64,000 nucleotides of DNA from Acidobacteriaceae bacterium TAA 166 (GCA_000421065.1 ATWD01000002.1:434001-498000); one strand, 5' to 3'. Numbered from the stretch's first letter, positions 7,812 through 17,032 are shown. Numbers and translations are program-made. Notes: a model not told the origin generated them from the sequence alone.

Positions 7812-8897
7812 GTGAGTGAGGTTGAGTTGACGGTGCCGAAGACGATGCGCGCGGCGGTGTATCGCGGCGTGAACGATGTGCGGGTGGAGACGGTCGCCGT
7901 TCCGGAGATCGGTCCGGGCGAGGTGCTGATGAAGATTCACACCTGCGGGATCTGCGGCACGGATCTGAAGAAGATTCACACCGGCTCGCACTCGGCTCCT
8001 CGTGTCTTCGGGCATGAGATGTCGGGCACGATCGCCGCGATTGGCGCGGGCGTCGGGGGCTTCGCGGTCGGGGACCGTGTGATGGCCTATCATCACATTC
8101 CTTGCGGAGAGTGCTTCTACTGCCGCAAGCAGACCTTCGCGCAGTGCGAGACGTATAAGAAGGTCGGCTGCACCGCCGGCTTCGAGCCCTCGGGCGGAGG
8201 CTTCGCGGAGTACATCCGCGTGATGGACTGGATTGTGCGCAGGGGCCTGGTGAAGATACCGGACGATGTGTCATTCGAGCAGGCCGCGTTTATCGAGCCG
8301 GTCAACACCTGCTACAAGGCGGTTGAGATGCTCTCGCTCGAGCCGGACGAGACGGTGCTGGTGATCGGTCAGGGACCGATCGGGGTTCTGCTGGCCGCGC
8401 TGGCGGCGCGGACCGGGGCGACCGTGCTGACCAGCGATCTGTATGAGGAGCGGCATCGCGTGGCGGCGAAGTTCGGGCTGAAGCATCCGCTAGATGCTCG
8501 CGGCGACGTGGTCGCGGCGGCGAAGGCTGCAACCGAGGGACGGGGCGCGGACGTCGCCCTGGTCGCGGTCGGGGGGAACGCTCTGATCCAGATTGCGATG
8601 GATGCGATCCGTCCGGGCGGGCGGGTGATGTTGTTTGCAGCGACGCAGCACGGCGAGGCTCCGTTCGATCCGGCGGCGGTGTGCATGGATGAGAAGACGT
8701 TGATGGGATCGTACAGCGCCTCGGTGGCGATTCAGGACGAGGTGACGCCGCTGGTGCTGGACGGCTATCGGACGGGCTTCGACCTGACGCAGTTGATCTC
8801 ACATCGGTTCTCGCTCGAGGACGCGGTCGCGGCGATCAAGCTGGCTTCGCATCCTCAGCCGGATTCGATGAAGATTGTCATTCAGCCGGGGTTGTAG
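7812..8897 (+). CDS. Zinc-dependent medium-chain alcohol/polyol dehydrogenase
   Basis: 361-residue MDR enzyme of the threonine/sorbitol dehydrogenase type. It has the catalytic zinc Cys in HTCGICGTD, GHEMSG with the zinc His, four structural-zinc cysteines in CGECFYCRKQTFAQC and the nucleotide-binding VIGQGPIGVLLAAL. The GTG at 7812 with GGGAG 8 nt upstream is preferred; a GTG at 7779 would extend it by 11 residues into hpnG. As the last gene of the hpnA-hpnG run, it could reduce the aldehyde form of ribosylhopane to bacteriohopanetetrol. That substrate is inference; a stand-alone sugar alcohol dehydrogenase is the alternative. Confidence 0.9.
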   Translation: MSEVELTVPKTMRAAVYRGVNDVRVETVAVPEIGPGEVLMKIHTCGICGTDLKKIHTGSHSAPRVFGHEMSGTIAAIGAGVGGFAVGDRVMAYHHIPCGECFYCRKQTFAQCETYKKVGCTAGFEPSGGGFAEYIRVMDWIVRRGLVKIPDDVSFEQAAFIEPVNTCYKAVEMLSLEPDETVLVIGQGPIGVLLAALAARTGATVLTSDLYEERHRVAAKFGLKHPLDARGDVVAAAKAATEGRGADVALVAVGGNALIQIAMDAIRPGGRVMLFAATQHGEAPFDPAAVCMDEKTLMGSYSASVAIQDEVTPLVLDGYRTGFDLTQLISHRFSLEDAVAAIKLASHPQPDSMKIVIQPGL

Positions 8898-9132
8898 GGG
8901 CTCCCTCCCCTTGTTTTGTGCAAAGTCTTGATTCGATTTTAGTTAGGCCGGACTTCGATGGTAAAGTATTGATAAATAAGGAATATAGCTGCAAAGTATT
9001 CTATGCAAAGGAGTTCCGCTGCTTTTCTTCGATCTTTGATTTTCAGTCAATGTTTTAAGTTTACTGAGCTGAAGGGGGGAGATCGGCAGCTTCGATCTCT
9101 TCTGCTTTGTTTGATTTAGGAGGGGGTAGGGG
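8898..9132. other. AT-richer intergenic stretch, no gene seen
   Basis: This lies between the convergent dehydrogenase and response regulator genes. It is more AT-rich than its surroundings, with AAAGTATT occurring twice (near 8963 and 8993). No credible ORF, tRNA or strong hairpin is visible before the repeat begins at about 9133. Confidence 0.5.
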
Positions 9133-9335
9133 TTGACAGGCCTGCCGGAAGGGCCCACTCCGCTCGGCCACCCCACAAACGAAGACCTGTTTGTGGGGAC
9201 CCCGGTACGGGCAGTCACTTCGTGACGCGTATGCCGGCTTCGCCGTGAGGCTCCCGTTGGTCGCTTGCGAAGATCTCTGCGCGCACGGCGAGGGCTCACT
9301 CGCCGTGCGCGCAGCACCCCGACCGGCAGGCCAGA
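9133..9335. repeat. Palindromic intergenic repeat, copy 2, with an extra perfect hairpin
   Basis: It is in the opposite orientation to copy 1: GGCCTGCCGGAAGGGCCCACT first, then hairpin 9171-9198 (CCCCACAAAC, 8-nt loop, GTTTGTGGGG), then GTCACTTCGTGACGCGTATGCCGG. The distal arm is replaced by a perfect 16-bp inverted repeat, 9277-9292 with 9299-9314, loop 6 nt. It ends 4 bp from the stop of the minus-strand response regulator and could act as its terminator, though no T-run follows. Confidence 0.9.
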
Positions 9336-9338
9336 CGC

Positions 9339-10796
9339 CTAGTCGCGGACGCGCTTTTTGATCTCGACGTTGAGGCGTTTGATCTTCTGGTTGAGGGTGG
9401 AGAGCGGGATGCGGAAGTATTCGGCGGCCTCGGTCTGGTTCCAGTGACAGCGCTCGAGGCGGTCGGCGATGATGCGGCGCTCGATCTCTTCCATGAGGTC
9501 GAATAGAGAGGCGTTGGGCTGCTGTTCGAGCAGGGCGGAGTTGTAGGTGTTGCCGGTGAGCTGGGCGGGGAGGAGCTCGGGGTGGATGATCTTGCCGGTG
9601 GAGAGGACGACGCCGCGCTCCATGGCGTTTTCGAGCTCGCGGACGTTGCCGGGCCACTCGTAGTCCATGAGGATGCGCATGGCTTCGGGGGAGAGGGTGC
9701 GCTCTTCCATGCCGTTTTCGTTGGCGTAGAAGCGGAGGAAGTGCTGGACGAGCAGGGGAATGTCTTCGCGGCGGGAGCGCAGCGGAGGAAGCTCGAGCGT
9801 GATGACGTTGAGGCGGTAGAAGAGGTCTTCGCGGAAGCGGCCGGCGTGGACGGCCTCCTGCAGATTGACGTTGGTGGCGGTGATGATGCGGACGTCGACC
9901 TGGATCTCCTGCGTGCCGCCGAGGTGCATGAAACGGCGGTCCTGGAGGACGCGCAGGATCTTGGCCTGCATGTCCATGGTCATGGTGCCGATCTCGTCGA
10001 GGAAGAGGGTACCGCCGTTGGCGACCTCGAAGAGTCCTTTTTTGGCGGAGACGGCGGAGGTGAAGGCTCCTTTGACGTGGCCGAAGAGGGTGGATTCGAG
10101 CAGCTCGGAGGGGACGGCGCCGGTGTTGACGGGGACGAAGGGCCGCTCGCTGCGCGGAGAGTTGGCGTGGAGGGCCTTGGCGATGAGCTCCTTGCCGGTT
10201 CCGCTCTCGCCCTGGATGAGGATGGTGGAGCGCGAGGGTGCGACCTGGGCGACGAGGTCGAAGAGCTTGAGCATGGGCTCGCTCTTGCCGACGATGTTTT
10301 CGAAGTTGTAACGCTGCTTGAGGGTGCGCTTGAGCTGGACGACCTCTTCTTCGGCGCGGTGGCGAGCGATGGCGGTGCGGATGTCGGCGAGGAGCTTCTC
10401 GTTGTCCCAGGGCTTCTGGACGAAGTTTTCGGCACCGAGGCGGATGGCGTCCACCACGTTGCCCATGGTCCCGAAGGCGGTGATCATGATGACGGGCAGG
10501 GTGGGGTAGAGCTCGACGATGCGGGGCAGGAGGTCCATGCCGGACTCGCCGGGCAGGGCGAGGTCGAGCAGGAGGAGATCGAACTGGCTGCGGGCGAGCT
10601 GCTCCATGCCGGAGGCGCCCTCGGGGGCGAGGGTGACGTGGAAGCCTTCGAGGGTGAGCATGGTCTCGAGGGACTCGCGGATGGCGGCCTCGTCGTCGAT
10701 GATGAGGATGCGGGTGGTTCCGGCGATGCGGTCGGAGGTGGATCGGGTGGACTCGGCTGGCGTTGTGGCAGTCGCCGGGGTGGTGATCTCAGGCAT
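9339..10796 (-). CDS. NtrC-family sigma-54-dependent response regulator
   Basis: 485 aa in three parts. The receiver (about 28-145) has acidic Asp34-Asp35 and phospho-acceptor Asp78 in FDLLLLDLALPGE. The AAA+ domain has Walker A GESGTGKE and Walker B GGTLFLDEIG; the sigma-54 contact loop reads GAFTSA instead of the usual GAFTGA. The C-terminus is a Fis-type helix-turn-helix (NQTEAAEYFRIPLSTLNQKI). It activates sigma-54 promoters when phosphorylated. Its start overlaps the end of the upstream kinase gene by 8 bp, so the two form a two-component pair. The N-terminus has about 25 Thr/Ala/Ser-rich residues before the receiver. Confidence 0.95.
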   Translation of the reverse strand: MPEITTPATATTPAESTRSTSDRIAGTTRILIIDDEAAIRESLETMLTLEGFHVTLAPEGASGMEQLARSQFDLLLLDLALPGESGMDLLPRIVELYPTLPVIMITAFGTMGNVVDAIRLGAENFVQKPWDNEKLLADIRTAIARHRAEEEVVQLKRTLKQRYNFENIVGKSEPMLKLFDLVAQVAPSRSTILIQGESGTGKELIAKALHANSPRSERPFVPVNTGAVPSELLESTLFGHVKGAFTSAVSAKKGLFEVANGGTLFLDEIGTMTMDMQAKILRVLQDRRFMHLGGTQEIQVDVRIITATNVNLQEAVHAGRFREDLFYRLNVITLELPPLRSRREDIPLLVQHFLRFYANENGMEERTLSPEAMRILMDYEWPGNVRELENAMERGVVLSTGKIIHPELLPAQLTGNTYNSALLEQQPNASLFDLMEEIERRIIADRLERCHWNQTEAAEYFRIPLSTLNQKIKRLNVEIKKRVRD

Positions 10797-13755
10797 GAAT
10801 CGTCTTCCTATCGGGCTCCTGCGCGAGGGCGGGAGGGACTACTGGGGTGGGGAGGGTGCGGCCGGCGGAGACGGGGAACTCGAGCTGGAACGCGGTTCCG
10901 ACGCCGACCTCGCTCTCGACGTGAATCTTTCCGGCGTGCTCCTGCATGATGCCGTAGGTGACGGCGAGGCCGAGGCCGGTTCCTTTGTGTCCGCCCTCCA
11001 GGGGCTTGAGCTTGGTGGTGAAGAAGGGGTCGTAGATGCGGTGCAGGTGCTCGCGCTCAATGCCGGCTCCGGTGTCCTGGATGCGGACGAGGACGCGGCC
11101 GGCTCCGCGGAAGGTGGCGATGCGGAGGGTGGCGTTGGGGAGGCCGAACATGGCGTCCTTGGCGTTGAGCATGAGGTTGAGGATGACCTGCTGGAGCTTG
11201 CCGCGGTTGCCGTGGATGGGGGGAAGCTCGGAGTCGAAGTTGGTCTCGACACGGATCTGCGAGGTCTTGAGCTGGTGGTCGAGCAGGACGAGGGTGTCGT
11301 GGAGGAGCTCGTTGAGGCCGACGGCGGCGAATTCGCTTCCGCTGGTGCGGGAGAAGTTCAAGAGGCCGTTGACGATCTCGGACGCCCGGAAGGTCTGCTG
11401 GGTGATCTTTTCGAGCACCGGGGCGAGGCGCTCGTCGTCGCGCATGTGCTTGGAGAGCATCTGGGCGTAGGAGGAGATGACGGCCAGCGGGGTGTTGACC
11501 TCGTGAGCGACTCCGGCGGCGAGCAGGCCGATGGAGGAGAGCTTCTCGGACTGGGTGAGCTGGGCCTCCATCTGGATGCGGTCGGTGATGTCGTCGACGA
11601 GAAGGATGCGGCCGATGGTGACGAAGTCGCGGGTGACGAGGGGGGCGATGGCGATGTTGGCGACGCGGGATTCGCCCGAGGGCAGGGCGAGGCGGAACTT
11701 GTAGAGGGTGTGGGTTCCCTGGTCGTCGCGCACGGAGTGGAAGCGGGAGACGAAGTCGGCGGGAAAGAGCTCGGAGATGGGCTGGCGGAGGGCCTCGGAG
11801 CGGGAGCGGGAGAACATGACCTCCATCTGGGCGTTCCAGCTTTCTACGCGGTCGTCGAGATCGACGGCGAAGATGCCGATGTTGATGGACTCGACGATGT
11901 TCTCGTTGAACTCCTTGAGGCGCTCGAACTCGTTGATCTTCTGCTGCAGGCGGTGGTAGAGCTGGGCGTTCTGGATGGCGATGCCGATGTAGCCGGCGAG
12001 GGACTCGAGGACGTTCATCTCTTCCGACGAGAGGAAGTCGCCGTCGTTGGTGCGTCCGAGGCCGATGACTGCGACGGTACGAGTTCCGGAGCCCTCGCGG
12101 TGGGCGACGCGGCAGGGGAGGTAGTAGTTGAGGTCGAGGCGGGCGGCGGTGAGGCGCTGGGGCTCGGGCAGGCGGAGGACCTGCTGGGGGTTCTCGAGGA
12201 AGAGGTGGTTGCCGGAGTCGGCAGATTCGAAGTCGAGGAAGCCGAGGTCGAGGGTTTCGGCGGGGGTGAGGTTGGTGAGACCGTGGGAGGCGGCGAGCTC
12301 GAAGCGCGGGCGCGCGAAGGAGGCCTCGCTCTCGGGCGTGAGGAAGACGACGACGCGGGTGACGAGCAGGGCCTCGGGGAGACGCTTGACGATGGATTCG
12401 ACCAGGGTGCGGAGGTCGGTCTGGGAGTTGAGGCCGCGACCGAAGTCGACCAGGGTCTCGCGGTAGTCGAAGCGGCGCTGGTCGAAGACGCGGTCGACGC
12501 GGCCCTGGATGGCGCGCTTGAGGGGGTCGAAGATGAGACCGGCGACGATGATGGCGAGCCCGAGGCCCCAGGTCTTGAGGCTGGGCAGGCGGCTGTGGAC
12601 GACCTCGCCGGTGACGGCGACGGCTCCGAAGTAAAGGCCGACCAGCGAGGCCGTGGCCAGGGTGTAGGCGACGCCGCGCTTGAAGATCAGGTCGACATCC
12701 ATCAGGCGATAGCGAACGATGGCCCAGCTGAAGGTGAGCGGGAGGAAGACCAGGGAGAGGCCGGCGAGCTGGCGCAGGATGCCGGGAATATGGATATCGG
12801 CCAGATACGGGATGGCGTAGATGAGGGTGAAGGGAGCGACGGCCAGAAGGGTTCCGCGGGTGAGCCACTTCAGCTGCTGGCGCTCGAGTGTGGACTGGGT
12901 GCGATGGTACCGGATACGGAAGACGATGGCGGCGACCACATAGTAGAGCGCGAGGTAGCCGACGGAGATCTGATCGAGGCGGTGACGGAGGGTCTCGGTG
13001 GCCTGCCAGTAGAGGATGGCCCGGATCTGCAACCCGACCAGAAAGACGCCGGGAAGATAGAGCAGGCAACAGAGCAGACGGCGGCGCAGACGGTTGATGG
13101 GCTGGGCGTACTCGTCGTCGAAGTTGACGGCGAAGTGGAGGAAGAGTGCCGGCTGAATCGCATTAGCCGCGATGCTTCCCCAGTAGACGATCCAGTCCAG
13201 GGTGTCGAAGCGTCCCGTGTACTTGAAGGCATAGAGGACGAAGGAGACCAGGCAGAAGATGTAGAAGTGGGTCGATTTGGGCGCGGTCCAGCGACGCAGA
13301 AGAACGTAGAGGCCGATGGAGAGATAGACGAGGGCGATGAAGCGGAGGCCCTGGTTGATGGAGCGGTCCATCGGCTCGAGGATGACCTGGATGTCGAGAT
13401 GGGCCGGCCCGTTTTCATTTGCGTGCGGCCGAGGGCGGAGGATGGAGTAGGTGGCGTGGCCCCAGATTCCGCTACGGAACTGCTGGCGGACGAGGGAGGG
13501 CATGCGCTGCACGGCGTGTTCGTCGACCCCGATGAGGATGTCGCCGGTGCGGACGCCAGCGCGGTCGCCGGGGGAGCCGGAGGGGACGTACTGGGCGCGG
13601 AGGCCGCCGGGGGAGGACTCGGTCCAGGTGACTCCGTCGGTGGGGACGTCGAAGCCGTTCTCCTGCTGGAGATTGAGCACCGCCAGGACGCAGGCAGCCA
13701 ACGTCGCGATGGCGAGGGCGATGGCCAGAATTCGCGTTTGGGCGGCGTCTTTCAT
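10789..13755 (-). CDS. Membrane histidine kinase with PDZ, GAF and PAS domains
   Basis: 988 aa. The order is an N-terminal membrane anchor (residues ~8-27), a PDZ-like domain (~45-90, with GDRAGVRTGDILIGVD), about seven or eight further membrane helices (~130-425), a GAF-like domain (~440-620, VAVIGLGRTNDG...AGYIGIAIQNAQLY), a PAS domain (~640-730), HisKA with phospho-acceptor His751 in GVAHEVNTPL, and HATPase_c with LNLMLNAKDAM and KGTGLGLAV. It is the probable partner of the overlapping NtrC-type regulator. The outside PDZ suggests sensing of peptides or protein C-termini, but the signal is unknown. This architecture is typical of soil acidobacteria. Confidence 0.93.
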   Translation of the reverse strand: MKDAAQTRILAIALAIATLAACVLAVLNLQQENGFDVPTDGVTWTESSPGGLRAQYVPSGSPGDRAGVRTGDILIGVDEHAVQRMPSLVRQQFRSGIWGHATYSILRPRPHANENGPAHLDIQVILEPMDRSINQGLRFIALVYLSIGLYVLLRRWTAPKSTHFYIFCLVSFVLYAFKYTGRFDTLDWIVYWGSIAANAIQPALFLHFAVNFDDEYAQPINRLRRRLLCCLLYLPGVFLVGLQIRAILYWQATETLRHRLDQISVGYLALYYVVAAIVFRIRYHRTQSTLERQQLKWLTRGTLLAVAPFTLIYAIPYLADIHIPGILRQLAGLSLVFLPLTFSWAIVRYRLMDVDLIFKRGVAYTLATASLVGLYFGAVAVTGEVVHSRLPSLKTWGLGLAIIVAGLIFDPLKRAIQGRVDRVFDQRRFDYRETLVDFGRGLNSQTDLRTLVESIVKRLPEALLVTRVVVFLTPESEASFARPRFELAASHGLTNLTPAETLDLGFLDFESADSGNHLFLENPQQVLRLPEPQRLTAARLDLNYYLPCRVAHREGSGTRTVAVIGLGRTNDGDFLSSEEMNVLESLAGYIGIAIQNAQLYHRLQQKINEFERLKEFNENIVESINIGIFAVDLDDRVESWNAQMEVMFSRSRSEALRQPISELFPADFVSRFHSVRDDQGTHTLYKFRLALPSGESRVANIAIAPLVTRDFVTIGRILLVDDITDRIQMEAQLTQSEKLSSIGLLAAGVAHEVNTPLAVISSYAQMLSKHMRDDERLAPVLEKITQQTFRASEIVNGLLNFSRTSGSEFAAVGLNELLHDTLVLLDHQLKTSQIRVETNFDSELPPIHGNRGKLQQVILNLMLNAKDAMFGLPNATLRIATFRGAGRVLVRIQDTGAGIEREHLHRIYDPFFTTKLKPLEGGHKGTGLGLAVTYGIMQEHAGKIHVESEVGVGTAFQLEFPVSAGRTLPTPVVPPALAQEPDRKTIHA

Positions 13756-14029
13756 GGACGAGTGAGAAGACTACTTTCAAGGGTTTAAGCACATCAGATG
13801 CCAAACCGGCAGTACAGGAATACAGCGGGTTTGCACACGATGCCGAGCCTGTACTCTATGGAAAATCATAACTCGTTTTGAGATTTAGGGATAAGGTTGC
13901 ATCTTCACACTGGCGTTCAAGGGCTTATTTTTTGACGAAGAGGTCCGGAAGGTGAATGGAACAAAAAATAGATCACGCCAGATTTTAATCCTGTTGTAAC
14001 ATATCATCTGGGGTGGTGAGTAAAAGACG

Positions 14030-14953
14030 ATGTTTGAGGCAGTTGAGAACCTGGAGGCTTTGGAGGAAGGCTACGTCACGGTGAACGGAGCGCGCCTCCA
14101 CTTTCATCGCGCTGGAACAGGGCGTCCTTTGCTTTTGCTGCACGGTCTGGTGGGTTCGGCCAAGAACTGGCGGCAGAACATTCACTTTCTGGCGCAACAT
14201 GCGACTGTCTATGCGGTTGACCTATTAAACATGGGCGAGTCGGAGAGGATTCCGGGGCTGGATTCGAGCCTGGAGGCCACGGCTGACCGCGTGGCCGCCT
14301 GCATGGATGCCTTTGGCTTGGATGTGGCCGATATTGCCGGACATTCGCATGGCGGCGCGGTGGCGATGATGCTAGCGGCGCGGCATTCGGCACGGGTGCG
14401 GCGGCTGGTCCTGTTTGCCCCGGCAAACCCTTACTGCGACCTTGGGCGGCACCTGATCGGTTTTTACCAGACGCCTATCGGAACCTGGTTTGCGAAGCAG
14501 ATTCCCTGGCTGCCGCGCGGCCTGAAGGCTACGGCGCTGAGCCGGATGTACGGCAATCCCGCGCGGGTGGCAACGGATGCGTTGGAGGGTTATACCGAGG
14601 GTCTGGGGATCCCCGGCACCATCGATCATGTGCTGAGCATCGTCCGTGGATGGTCTGTGGATATGGGACAGCTGCGTGAGGCGCTGGTGAACCTGGCGGA
14701 GATGCCGACGCTGCTGATCTGGGGCGACCGCGACCGCACGGTCGGTCTCGAGTCGGCGGAGGAGCTGCAGCGGGCGCTGCGGCGTTCGAGCCTGATGGTA
14801 CTACCCGGGGTGGGTCATATTCCCTTCGAGGAGATGCCCGAGGTGTGCAACGACGCGGTGCGGGACTGGTTGATGGGGCCGCTCCAGCAGGTGGGAAGAA
14901 TAGGTTCTCCGTTGTCACTCCATGCCGTTGAGAACGAACAGCAGATTGCTTAG
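14030..14953 (+). CDS. Alpha/beta hydrolase
   Basis: 307 aa, probably cytoplasmic (no signal peptide). It has HGLVGSAKNW as oxyanion-hole region, nucleophile Ser106 in GHSHGG, Asp in IWGDRDRTVG and His in GVGHIPFEEMP, so the triad is complete. Substrate is unknown; the closest style is that of esterase/haloperoxidase/MhpC-like hydrolases. Its 3' end overlaps by 4 bp the end of the convergent hydrolase at 14950-15663. The 274-bp upstream region (13756-14029) has AT-rich patches that may hold promoters for both this gene and the divergent kinase operon. Confidence 0.9.
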   Translation: MFEAVENLEALEEGYVTVNGARLHFHRAGTGRPLLLLHGLVGSAKNWRQNIHFLAQHATVYAVDLLNMGESERIPGLDSSLEATADRVAACMDAFGLDVADIAGHSHGGAVAMMLAARHSARVRRLVLFAPANPYCDLGRHLIGFYQTPIGTWFAKQIPWLPRGLKATALSRMYGNPARVATDALEGYTEGLGIPGTIDHVLSIVRGWSVDMGQLREALVNLAEMPTLLIWGDRDRTVGLESAEELQRALRRSSLMVLPGVGHIPFEEMPEVCNDAVRDWLMGPLQQVGRIGSPLSLHAVENEQQIA

Positions 14954-15663
14954 ACAGGCTCTCTGAGCTGGAAGGTCTCCGAGAGCCACTGGCGGATTGC
15001 GTCCTGCATGAGGTTGAGCTTGGGGCCGGGGGAGTCGGCAGTTCCCTGGAAGAAGTGCTCGGCCCCGTCGATCCAGACGATTTTTTTGGGTTCAGCGGCT
15101 CGTTTGAGGATGGGCTCGACCAGGAGGCGTGGGCCGAACTGATCGGAGCTTCCGCTGATGAAGAGCTTGGGTTGGGGACAGTGTTCAAGGAGCTCGTAGG
15201 TATAGCTGCGCCCTTCGGCTCGATAGGGAGCTCCGAGAGCGACGAGGCCGGGAACGCGCGGGTCTCCGCAGCCGGCGTTGAGTCCGATGAACGATCCGAA
15301 GGAGAAGCCTGTGAGCAGGATGGGCAGCTGGAAGGCATGGTCCAGCCAGTCGAGGGCGGCGCGGGCGTCTTCGAGCTCGCCGCGTCCGTGGTCGTGGACG
15401 CCTTCGCTGAGGCCGACGCTGCGGAAGTTGAAGCGGAGGACGGGAAGGCCGAGGCCGGAGAAGACCTTCATGGCGTGGTAGACGACCTTGTTGTGCATGG
15501 TTCCGCCGCCGAGGGGATGCGGGTGGCAGACCAGAGCGGCGTAGGGCGCGTCTTCGCGGCCACCGTTGAGGATGGCCTCAAGTTTTCCCGCGGGGCCGCG
15601 GAGGTCGTCGATGGAGCGGACGATCGAGCCGGCTGCGGCTGGTTGTGGTGTTGCGTTTGTCAT
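14950..15663 (-). CDS. Alpha/beta hydrolase of the dienelactone/serine aminopeptidase type
   Basis: 237 aa from ATG 15663. The frame stays open further upstream, but that part lies antisense to the M20 gene and looks non-coding. It has LVCHPHPLGGGTMHNKVV (the HPHPxxGGxMxN signature of this small-hydrolase group), LRFNFRSVGLSEG, nucleophile Ser in LTGFSFGSFIG and His in DGAEHFFQG. Substrate is unknown. It is divergent from the M20 peptidase with only 45 bp between starts, which suggests a shared promoter region. Confidence 0.9.
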   Translation of the reverse strand: MTNATPQPAAAGSIVRSIDDLRGPAGKLEAILNGGREDAPYAALVCHPHPLGGGTMHNKVVYHAMKVFSGLGLPVLRFNFRSVGLSEGVHDHGRGELEDARAALDWLDHAFQLPILLTGFSFGSFIGLNAGCGDPRVPGLVALGAPYRAEGRSYTYELLEHCPQPKLFISGSSDQFGPRLLVEPILKRAAEPKKIVWIDGAEHFFQGTADSPGPKLNLMQDAIRQWLSETFQLREPV

Positions 15664-15708
15664 CCTGACCAGTGTATCGAGCCTTGTGTGTCGTATTCTT
15701 GAACACGT

Positions 15709-16743
15709 ATGCCCGTCGATCCTATTCAACTTACGCGCGATCTCGTCAATATTGAGTCCACCACGTATCACGAGGGACCTGCCGGAGTGTTTCTGCACTC
15801 GTTTCTGGAGGGCGAACGGTACCGGGTGGAGCGGATGCCGGTCGAGCAGCCGGATCAGGCGCTGACTCCTGGAGCGGGGGAGGGGGAGCGGTTCAATCTG
15901 TATGCGGCGATGCCGGGGGTGACTCCGGAGGTGGTGCTGTCGACGCACTTCGATACGGTTCCGCCGTACTTCGGCTGCACGGAGGACGATGAGTTTTTGT
16001 ATGGCCGCGGGACGTGCGATGCGAAGGGGATTGTAGCCGCACAGGTGGCGGCGGCGGATCGTCTGCGAGATGCGGGCGTGAAGGTGGGGTTGCTGTTTGT
16101 GGTGGGCGAAGAGAGAGACTCGGCGGGAGCGCGTGAGGCGAATCTTCATCCGCGGGGATCGAGGTTTTTGATCAACGGTGAGCCCACGGATAATCGGCTG
16201 GCGCTGGCCTCGAAGGGCGCGTTGCGGGTGGAGATTCGAGCGAAGGGAAGGATGGCGCACTCGGCGTATCCGGAGCTGGGGGAGTCGGCGATCGACAAGC
16301 TGATCGAGGCGCTGCACGATGTGCTGGCGATGGAGCTTCCGGTGGAGCCGGAGATTGGGCCGTCGACGCTGAATATCGGTTTGCTGCAGGGCGGGCGGGC
16401 TCCGAACGTAATTGCGGACAAGGCGGAGGCGCATCTTCTGATTCGTCTGGTAGGGCCTTCGGAGGGGATTCGCGAGGAGATTCTGCGCGTGGTGGGGGAT
16501 CGCGCGGAGGTGAGTTTTTCGCTGGATCTGCCGTTTGTGCGGATGAGGAAGGTGGGGAATCTTCCGACGATGGTGGCGAAGTTTACGACGGATATTCCTT
16601 CGCTGACGGAGTGGGGCGAACCGTTTCTGCTGGGGCCGGGATCGATTCATGTGGCGCATACGCCGCAGGAGAAGATTGCGAAGAAGGAGCTGCTGGAGGC
16701 GGTGGAACTTTACTACGATCTGGCCTCGGGGCTGGTGGGCTAG
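15709..16743 (+). CDS. M20 family metallopeptidase (ArgE/DapE-like)
   Basis: 344 aa zinc-dependent amidohydrolase. The first metal His and Asp are in STHFDTVPP, the bridging Asp in GRGTCDAKG and the general-base Glu pair in VVGEERDSAG. The dimerisation domain (~165-270) contains KGRMAHSAYPELGESA, and the last metal His is in GSIHVAHTPQE. Likely substrates are N-acylated amino acids or small peptides; the sequence alone does not separate acetylornithine from succinyl-diaminopimelate activity. It is divergent from a hydrolase. A palindromic repeat abuts its stop. Confidence 0.9.
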   Translation: MPVDPIQLTRDLVNIESTTYHEGPAGVFLHSFLEGERYRVERMPVEQPDQALTPGAGEGERFNLYAAMPGVTPEVVLSTHFDTVPPYFGCTEDDEFLYGRGTCDAKGIVAAQVAAADRLRDAGVKVGLLFVVGEERDSAGAREANLHPRGSRFLINGEPTDNRLALASKGALRVEIRAKGRMAHSAYPELGESAIDKLIEALHDVLAMELPVEPEIGPSTLNIGLLQGGRAPNVIADKAEAHLLIRLVGPSEGIREEILRVVGDRAEVSFSLDLPFVRMRKVGNLPTMVAKFTTDIPSLTEWGEPFLLGPGSIHVAHTPQEKIAKKELLEAVELYYDLASGLVG

Positions 16744-16745
16744 AG

Positions 16746-16947
16746 GCTTTCGCTGTCGCGGGCGTCCTGCGCGGGCGGCGGTCACTTCGTGACGGCGTGG
16801 ATCGGCTTCGCCGTGGGCCTCTCTTCGGTTCGGCGCGAAGATTTTTGCGGCGACGGGAGCTTCGACCCGAAGGGGATTGTCCCCCACGAAGTGGGTGCTC
16901 CGCGCGCAGCGGGCCCGGCTGGCAGGCCAGTGTCTTTCCCAAAAAAC
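16746..16947. repeat. Palindromic intergenic repeat, copy 3 (divergent)
   Basis: It begins 3 bp after the M20 stop with TCGCGGGCGTCCTGCGCGGGCGG, then GGTCACTTCGTGACGGCGTGG, CGGCTTCGCCGTGGGCCTC, a second arm with CGACCCGAAGGG and CCCCACGAAGTGGG, and ends GGGCCCGGCTGGCAGGCCAG. The CCCCACAAAC hairpin seen in other copies is missing. Confidence 0.85.
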
Positions 16948-17032
16948 GAATTGAGTCGGTGTATCTTCCTTGGTGCGGCTGGCTGAATTAGGGACGTGTT
17001 TTCCTCGCTGGCTGCGGGCTTAAGATTGAGGG

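Noticed and set aside
10519..13788. Plus-strand ORF of 1089 residues opposite the histidine kinase
   Set aside because: It is a mirror frame of a GC-rich gene: composition is dominated by Gly, Glu, Asp and Val, with no domain motif, while the minus strand has complete kinase motifs.
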